DNA from: Hemicordylus capensis
Lineage: Eukaryota; Chordata; Lepidosauria; Squamata; Cordylidae
Assembly: GCF_027244095.1 (NCBI RefSeq)
Contig: NC_069657.1
Span: 145,014,857 to 145,078,856 of the forward strand
Reading direction: 5' to 3'
DNA length: 64,000 bases
Under the pieces are notes generated by a model, which saw only the letters and a program-made list of their open reading frames with translations, was not told the DNA's origin and did not search any database. Shown here one piece after another: positions 57,047-64,000 of the stretch. The position numbers and the translations under genes were made by a program. Position 1 is the stretch's first letter. Each line of letters starts with the position of its first letter.

Positions 57047-58392
57047 TAGGGATGTGCGAACTGATTCAGGTACAAATCGAATTGTACCCAAATCTAGCTG
57101 ATTTGAGTGATTTGGAGACAAAACAAATCACCCCTGTGGTCCATTGGCTAGATTCAGGTCCAAATCGAATTGCGCCTGATTAAATTTGAATCAATTCAAG
57201 ATTCATATCCCTCATATTAATTTCCCCAGATTCCCAGCTTTCATTAAAAAAAAAAAAAAAGCTAAGCTCTAACCTTTGTGGAAGTAGAGTTAAGGAGCAA
57301 AATATGTGGTCACTATTTTTCAAGTGTTTAGATTTTTTGGTGTATAATAACTTTCCCTCAATGAATCCTTATGAGGATTCATTACACACCTTCATTTCTT
57401 CAATTCATGTTGACTGTCTTTTCGACAGTGCCAACTGTCAACTGCCATGTGCCAACTACACCCCCCTTCCACCCACAAGGCAGTGGGGTACTACTCAGTT
57501 TATGTTCTAGGAATTTCTTCAAATGTTGAGGCTCTTTGGTGTCTAATAACCTTCCCTCATAATGAATCCCTATAAGGATTCATTACACACCAAAGAGTCT
57601 AAACACCTCAAAAATTCCTAAAATATAAACTGAGTACCCAGTGGCTTGTGGGTTTGGGGGTAGTTGGAATATGGGATGCCACTAATTCCCCACCCCCACC
57701 TGCAAAGCAGTGGGGTCAAAATAAACAGAAGAAATGAAGGTATGTAATGACAGCACCAAGGAATCTAAACACTTCAAAAATACCTTTTTAAAAGAATGAT
57801 TACCCCCGGTGTGTGTGGGAGGGGGGTGTAGTTGACACATGGCAGTTGGCACTGTCTAATGATAGTCAAAATGCCCAGAAGAAATGAAGGCGTATAATGA
57901 ATCTGCATAGGGATTCATTATGAGGAAAAGTTATTATACACCAAAGAATCCAAACACTTGAAAAATAATGGCCGCACATTTTGCTCCATAACCTCACTTC
58001 TACAAGGGCTAGAGCTTAGCTTGTTTTTTTAAATGAAAGCTGGGGATCCATTTTAGGGTTAGAATGTGGCAAATTCAAATCCCCATTATTTCCTATGGTG
58101 GAAATGTTCAAAATCAGTAAAAACTAAAAAAAATTTAAAAATCAACCAAGAATCCCACTGCCTTGAATTTTGGATGGTAGATGGCTCTCATGGGGACCTA
58201 CCCACACCCCAAATTTAGTGCCCCTAGAACCTTGTTAAGTGGTCCAAATCAGTCTGCATCCAAATCAAAGCAAAGCAAATACAAATCAAATCTGGGGAGA
58301 TTTGGAGGGGTAGATTTGGACACAAAACAAATTAGGGGTGATTTGTTTTGGGCACAAATCAAATCGAAAAAATCAATATGTGCACATCCCTA
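57047..58392. mobile_element. Non-autonomous foldback hAT element (1346 bp)
   Basis: The ends TAGGGATGTGCGAA and TATGTGCACATCCCTA are inverted. They are flanked by the perfect octamer CCCAGCAG (57039-57046, 58393-58400). Large inverted arms at about 57300-57480 and 57820-57975 share GAATCCTTATGAGGATTCAT-type and GCCAACTGTC-type blocks. No transposase is present. It lies 22 bp from the preceding hAT. Confidence 0.93.
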
Positions 58393-58400
58393 CCCAGCAG

Positions 58401-59272
58401 CAAGAAGCTGAGCCCAAACTGGGCCACTAGTCTCCCCCAGCTAAGTCACCACCATACAACCCAGGTTGGCTCCCTCATCTATGATCAAATCATGGATGAT
58501 TTCATTCTTGGTAGCTGATAGGACTTCACAAAACAGCTATTATATTTCTGATGTCTCTTCCTTTTTAACAGCCTGCCATCCTGCCAACACCAAATCTTCT
58601 ATTCCCCACCACTACTGAAATAGCTGCTCCTGAGCCCCCAAAGGCAGCTCCTATTCCCTCATTTGTACCAGAGCAGAGCCCAAACACATAATTATAGCCA
58701 GCCCAGCACCAACCAATAAGAGTTCTTGCTCTCTATGCCGAGGGCTGTTTGCCTCCCCTCAGATAGCTGGAGAAAAAGCCACGCCTCACACCTGTAGCTT
58801 CCTCCATCATGTGTAACACATCAAATCCAGTTAAAAGTAGGCAGCAAAAGATAGGCAGCCAAAAAGGGTAAAATGAAAATAAATCTTCTTCTTCTTCGCA
58901 CATCCAGAATGGACAGATGTCCAGACATCTGAATGTCCAAACATTCAGCTCACCTCCTCCTGCTCTCTGTGTGGTTCTAGGAGTTCCTGAAGCATGCATA
59001 TCCATCCAGTTGCGGGGCAGTTGCTATTTGCTGGGGATTTTTAAAAGTTCAAAATAAATTCCTTAGATTCTTTTTCTACAAGGCAGTACTCCTGCAGCTC
59101 TACTTAGATTGGAAACTAACTAACTAAAATAGGGTTTATGTTGTTACATTAAGGGCTGTTGTTGGAAATTCCAGAGTCCTCAGATTATGCTTAAAGAAGC
59201 TGGCCTTTTACTGAAAGTCCTGGAAGCTTCACTTGCTGCTTGACCTGCCCATAAAGAACTCAACTCTTCTTT
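58401..59272. other. 5' flank of OR4, nothing firmly recognised
   Basis: The segment 58401-58700 continues sequence interrupted by the two hATs and may be LINE-derived. There is no gene. Confidence 0.4.
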
Positions 59273-59286
59273 CCTTCCTTTGTCAG
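59273..59286 (+). promoter_or_regulatory. Candidate splice acceptor of the OR4 coding exon
   Basis: The strong pyrimidine run TCTTTCCTTCCTTTGTCAG ends 56 bp before the first ATG, the same distance as in OR1. Confidence 0.55.
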
Positions 59287-59342
59287 AGAAAATAAAGAAA
59301 TTTCAAAGGCAGCCAACATCTGTAATCCAGCATCCTTTGTGA

Positions 59343-60308
59343 ATGATAATGGATACAGGAAATTACTCTGCCATAACTGAGTTTGTTCTTCAGGGACTCA
59401 CAGATAATCCCAAAGCGCAGCTCCCTCTTTTTCTTATCTTCCTGTTGGTATACATCATCACCGTAATATGGAATCTCGGGATGATTGTGTTGATCTGCAC
59501 AGAACCCCAACTTCACAATCCCATGTATTTTTTCCTGGGAAACCTCTCCTTCATCGACCTCTGCTACTCCTCAGCCATTGCCCCCAAAATGCTGGCTGAT
59601 TTTTTAGCTAAGAGTAAAAAGATTTCATACAACGCTTGTGCTATACAACTATATTTATTTGGTTTCTTTGGAGATGCAGAGTGTCTTTTGCTGGCTGTCA
59701 TGGCCTATGATCGGTATGTGGCCATCTGCAATCCACTTCTCTATACAGTCACTATGTCCAAGAAGCTCTGCAAACAGCTGATGGCTATAGCATACATTAT
59801 TGCCACAGTGGATTCGTTGATACACACTAGCTGTACATTCCATCTGCCATTCTGTAAATCCAATGTGATTAATCATTTCTTCTGTGATGAGCCTCCTCTC
59901 CTAATGCTTTCCTGCTCTGACACCTTTATCAATGAGATTCTGATGTTCATCTTTATTGGCTGCATTGAAGCAAGCAGCATTAGCATGATTCTTGTTTCCT
60001 ACATTTATATCCTGGGCACGATCATGAAAATGCGCTCTGCCGAAGGCAGACGCAAAGCCTTTTCCACCTGTGCCTCTCACCTGATGGCTGTTGGGATATT
60101 CCATGGGACAATACTCTTCATGTATTTTCGGCCCAGCTCCAGCTACTCATTGGACCAAGACAAATGGGCCTCCATGTTCTATACAGTTGTGATACCCATG
60201 CTCAATCCTCTGATCTACAGTCTGAGGAACAAAGATGTGAAAGATGCTTTGACAAAGGCACTTGTCAACATAGGGCTTTTGGAAGGGAGTGACTTTGCTT
60301 CTAAATAG
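59343..60308 (+). CDS. Odorant receptor OR4 (class II, family 5/8-like)
   Basis: This is an intact 321-residue odorant receptor. The first ATG gives [14 protein letters not shown]; the ATG at 59349 (MDTGNYSAI) is equally possible and nearer the usual spacing to the sequon N-Y-S. Hallmarks are [28 protein letters not shown] at 120-129, the [17 protein letters not shown] extracellular block, [15 protein letters not shown] and [19 protein letters not shown]. Unusually, the TM1 GN motif reads WN (residues 43-44), replacing a highly conserved Gly. All other signature residues are kept, so I call it functional. It shares with OR1 and OR2 the [11 protein letters not shown]-like segment before TM7. 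It would act as an odorant GPCR in olfactory neurons. Confidence 0.95.
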   Translation: MIMDTGNYSAITEFVLQGLTDNPKAQLPLFLIFLLVYIITVIWNLGMIVLICTEPQLHNPMYFFLGNLSFIDLCYSSAIAPKMLADFLAKSKKISYNACAIQLYLFGFFGDAECLLLAVMAYDRYVAICNPLLYTVTMSKKLCKQLMAIAYIIATVDSLIHTSCTFHLPFCKSNVINHFFCDEPPLLMLSCSDTFINEILMFIFIGCIEASSISMILVSYIYILGTIMKMRSAEGRRKAFSTCASHLMAVGIFHGTILFMYFRPSSSYSLDQDKWASMFYTVVIPMLNPLIYSLRNKDVKDALTKALVNIGLLEGSDFASK

Positions 60309-60829
60309 CCACTGGCTCATAAAAATAGCAACACCTTGAGATATATATATAGCTGCACATGGTATTTTTCAAGATGTGTTCCACAGTTTACTGGCATTCC
60401 TTGGAAGTTTATCAGAGCTTAATCAATGAGAAGACTAATAATGGCAGAAATGCCCAATCCAGTATCTATTCACTAAAAAAACAAGAACTTCTGGTAAGAA
60501 CGAATCTGCCCACTTTCCTTTCACTATAATCCTAATTGATAATTACCAACTTCTGCCTCAGAAATTCATGCATCTACTATCTTGAATTGGGGTGGATAAC
60601 ATCATCATAAACTTTGCCATTGAGGTGTTCCTATGTGTCCCTACAACTGTTTTAAATTTGGTTCAGATCAGTTCCCACTTGCACCTCAAACATTCGCATG
60701 TCTGCCATCATGAAATGGAGTGGATGACATCATTGTTGGTGCAGAGTATTTAGGTGGGTGGGGTGGTCCAGTAATTCCTCTTGCGGAGTTAAATTGGATC
60801 AGTTTCAGTTTGTGATGCCTGAGGACATG
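60309..60829. other. 3' flank of OR4, nothing firmly recognised
   Basis: A segment near 60605-60660 (CCATTGAGGTGTTCCTATGT) resembles 62490-62530 after the LINE, so a repeat of unknown family probably lies on both sides of it. No polyadenylation signal stands out. Confidence 0.4.
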
Positions 60830-60859
60830 AACGAGCAGCTTGGAACTGTGCATCCTACC

Positions 60860-62474
60860 ACCTGTTCTCTTGTCCAACATGGCTGATATTATCAAACAGT
60901 GAGATTGTTGGAGAGGGCCTGGTTGAGATCATAAATGCTTCTCCGTGGGAGGGTAGGATGCCTCCTTGTTTAAAGGAGGCAATTATTAGACTTCTTTTAA
61001 AGAAACCTACACTTAATCCCTCAGAGTTAGGCAATTAGCCTGTCTCCAATCTCCCATGGTTGGCCAAGGTAGTTGAGAAGGTGGTGGCCACTCAACTCCA
61101 GGCAGTCTTGGATGAAACAGATTGTCTAAACCCATTTAAAACTGGCTTTCAAGCAGGTTGTGGAATGTAGACTGCTTTGATGGATGATCTCCAAAGAGGA
61201 ATTGGCAGAGGGAGTGTGACTCTGTTGGTCCTTTTGGATCTCAGCAGCTTTTGATACCATGGCATCAATCATGGTATCCTTCTGGATCGCCTTGAGGGAC
61301 TAGGCAAGGGGAGTGCTGCTTTGCAGTGGTTCCACTTATACCTCTTGGGTAGATTATAGAAGGTGTTACTTGGAGACTGTTGTCCTATAAAGTGAGAGCT
61401 TTTCCATGGTGTCCCTCAGGGCTCCATCTTGTTTCCAATGCTTTTTAAAATCTACATCTAAATGCTGGGAGAGATCATCAGGGGATTTGGTGCAGGGTGT
61501 TATCAGTATGTTGATGACACCCACATCTATTTCTCCATGTCAGCTTCATCAGGTAATGGCATAATTTCCCTAAATACTGTCTCAAGGCAGTAATGCACTG
61601 GATGAGAGATAACAAAATGAGACTGAATCCAAACACATGATAGAGGTGATCACTGTAGGAAGCTGCAGTTCAGGAAATTGAATAGATCTGTCAGTTCTGT
61701 ATGCAGTTACACTCTCCCAGAACAAACAGGTCTGCAGTTTGGGAGTACTTCTGGACCCCACCCTGCTCTCTGATACCTCAGGTGGAGACGGTGGCCAAAA
61801 GTGCTTTCTATCAACTTCAGCTGGTTTGCCAACTGCACCATTTCTTGGAAGTGAGTGGCCTTAAGACAGTGGTGCACCTGCTGGAAACCTCCAGGCTTGT
61901 CTACTGCAATGCACTCTTTGTGGGGCTACCTTTGTACTTAGTCTGGAAACTGCAATTGGTGCAGAATGCTGCTGCCAGACTGGACTCCAGACCATATTAC
62001 TGCAGTTTTAAAAGAACTACATTGGCTACCACTAAGTTTCTGTGAAAAATACAAAATGCTGGTTTATTACCTATAAAGCTTTTAACAGCTTGGGTCAAGG
62101 GTATTTAAGAGAATGTCTTCTTTGTTATGAACCCCGCCACCTATTAAGATCTTCAGGGGAAGTTCACCTGAGGGTACCACCAGCTTGTCTGGTGATGACT
62201 CAAACGGAAGCCTTCTCTGCAGTTGCCTCAGAGCTGTGGAATGCACTTCCTGCTGCGATTAGAGCTGCTCCATCCCTCTTGGCTTTTAGGAAAAAATGAA
62301 AGACACATCTCTTCAGCCAAGCTTTTTAGCTATTTAGTAGTTTTTATGGATAGTTGTTTTACTTTGTACTTTGTATATGTTTTAATTGTTTTAAAATCTC
62401 TTTCTTTGTTTTTGCCTAGAGACTTTGGTAGTGGGTGGTATACAGATACGTTAAATAATATGAAAAATAAATAA
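60860..62474 (+). mobile_element. L2-like LINE (RT to 3' end), 5'-truncated
   Basis: Translated pieces in several frames give RT motifs in order: LLKKPTLNPSE, VLLDLS-AFDTM, GVPQGSILFPMLF and CYQYVDDTHIYFS (YxDD). The C-terminus follows (AFSAVASELWNALPAAIRAA at 62211-62270), then a tail with GGTAGTGGGTGGTATACAG and AAAATAAATAAA. Many stops and frame changes show it is long dead. Confidence 0.82.
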
Positions 62475-62576
62475 AATGACAAAACAACACCATTGAAATG
62501 ACCCTATGTGTCTCTACAGTTGTTGCTAATTGGTTCCACAAAAATCACATGTAAAATGTAAGGGGAAGTATGCAAA

Positions 62577-62887
62577 CAGTGGTGGATTAATGGAGAGGCA
62601 GATTAGGCATTTTCCTACGGTGGCAAAATTTGAGGAGCATCAAATTTTGGCCCTCCTCATACTTTGCCACCCCTCTCTGTGGGCAGCGGCAGCTGCAGCT
62701 AGGGTAGAATGAGAAACAGGGTGGAATGAGAAACAGGGTGGAATGAGAAATAGGGTGGAATGAGAAACAGCAGAAAGCCCACCCCCCTTTTACCTTATTA
62801 CAAAAAAAGGCAAACTTTTTTGTTTAAGGTTAAAGGGTGGCAAAAGCCTTTTTGCCTACGGGTGGCAAAAAGCTTACTCCGCCCCTG
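62577..62887. mobile_element. Non-autonomous hAT element (311 bp)
   Basis: The ends CAGTGGTGGATTAATGG and CTTACTCCGCCCCTG are imperfect inverted copies. The flanking octamers TATGCAAA and TGTGCAAA differ at one base (62569-62576, 62888-62895). It contains four tandem copies of a 17-bp unit (GGGTGGAATGAGAAACA) at about 62702-62770. Confidence 0.82.
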
Positions 62888-62895
62888 TGTGCAAA

Positions 62896-64000
62896 GGAGA
62901 CTGTGAGGCATTTCTGAGTGGAGACTGATATAAACAGAATAGTTTCTGAAACAAAACAAAGAAATACAGGCAGGAATAAGGTGAACTTGGACATCGATGG
63001 TGCTAAGCTGCCATCCTAAATGGGAAAACCACATGTGTTGTTACCTGTGATTGTCTTAGTACTGATGCACCTCATTCAACAAAGATCTGTGAAAGTGGAA
63101 CTGAATTTAGTATAATTTATGTGAGTGTAGCTTGCAGCATAATGTGGCTGGTATTTAATTTAAGAAATAAAAGCACACAGCATCACACAGTATTACTAGT
63201 GTATGTAACTCTCTCATTTTTAAAAAAGGGAGAACGATGAAATAATAATAAACATATCAAGTTTGTCATATTAGCAAAACCATAGTCAATGACATTTGTG
63301 TTTATGGTTTGCTGTGGCACACAGAAGAAAATGTTATACAAGTAAATACATATTTCTGTCATCAGGTCCCCTCCCTCCACACACACTATTTCTGGTTATA
63401 TTTTCTGGTTGTATTTCTGGTTGCTAGTTAATATGTATATTAACTAGCAACCTACCTATTTCTTCCTTTATGGACAGAGTTTATCTAGAGCTTTATCTCC
63501 ACACATACATAGATAAATGAAATCACATTTAAAGAATCTTCAAAAAACAGAGTAGAGATGAGTGAGAATTTTCTCTTCCCTCTACCGATAGTTTGATGAC
63601 TTCCACAAAATGTTCTATGCTAGTCACTGGAGGATCTTGCCTGTGTTTGGTGCATGGAACTGGACTTGAACAACCTCCAACTCTCTTCCAGCTTTCCTGG
63701 ATCCAGCAGCCAATTTCTAGATAAATGCAGGACAGACATGGACACAGGAAGTGGAGGCATCTGAAGAACCAGATAGTGTGGAATACACAACTGTTATTTT
63801 AGTGCCTTGCTATGCAAGTCAACTCATGCTCCTGTATTTTGTCTGTCTTATTTATTAAAAGTATGAGCCAGCAACAGAAACTGGAGATTTGAAAAATGAT
63901 AGCAATTGTGCTTATGGGGGCTAGAACCTTGTTTGCTCTGGCATGCACATGAGCACACAGCTTAACTTTGTTGCTGGATTAGTGGTAAAAGATGGGATTG
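62896..64000. other. Intergenic, nothing recognised
   Basis: The sequence is AT-rich without convincing frames, RNA genes or transposon ends. Confidence 0.45.

Noticed and set aside
61701-62299. Host gene of about 100 codons downstream of OR4
   Set aside because: The translations are the C-terminal motif of an L2-like LINE.

Overview
The window is vertebrate nuclear DNA, most likely from a squamate reptile (lizard-type). This rests on its mix of repeats: a 5S-rRNA-derived SINE, a tRNA-derived SINE of the ACA/Sauria type, a MIR-like tRNA SINE, CR1, L2-like and L1 LINEs, many hAT elements with 8-bp target duplications, a Helitron, a Tc1/mariner relic, and DIRS-order and Ty1/copia retroelements. 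The species call is inference; no search was run.

The only convincing host genes are four intact, single-coding-exon odorant receptor (OR) genes, all on the + strand: OR1 (7725-8678), OR2 (22648-23589), OR3 (33309-34262) and OR4 (59343-60308). Each carries the OR hallmarks: N-terminal N-glycosylation sequon, [16 protein letters not shown], the FSTCASHL block and the NPLIYSLRN end. OR1, OR2 and OR4 are of the family 5/8 type and OR3 is more divergent. OR1 and OR2 are a tandem pair, about 85% identical by hand count, with related 3' flanks and a central stretch so alike that gene conversion is likely.

Layout. 1-7.5 kb: end of a hAT derivative, one copy of a segmental duplication, then a long hAT relic with a broken BED-finger transposase. 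7.6-8.7 kb: OR1. 8.7-15 kb: a split SINE, an LTR-like insertion, a hAT and an L2 tail. 15-16.8 kb: a hAT deletion derivative. 17.4-22.4 kb: CR1 interrupted by L1, which is interrupted by a Helitron. 22.6-23.6 kb: OR2. 24.9-28.4 kb: an L1 split by a hAT, then a Tc1 relic. 29-32.1 kb: a second hAT derivative and the second copy of the segmental duplication. 33.3-34.3 kb: OR3, followed directly by an L2 3' end. 35-40 kb: SINEs and MITEs. 40.5-50 kb: a copia fossil interrupted by a block holding an Ngaro-type (DIRS order) element and a sequence with a hammerhead-ribozyme-like fold. 50-58.4 kb: LINE fragments, a MIR-like SINE and hATs. 59.3-60.3 kb: OR4. 60.9-62.5 kb: an L2-like LINE. 62.6-64 kb: one hAT, then nothing recognised.

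The most interesting points are the Ngaro element with an SGNH-hydrolase reading frame lying inside a copia element; the hammerhead-like core next to it; the Helitron carrying a near-perfect palindrome with arms of about 106 bp; a hAT family represented by a transposase-bearing copy and three deletion derivatives; and the duplication/conversion history of the OR cluster.
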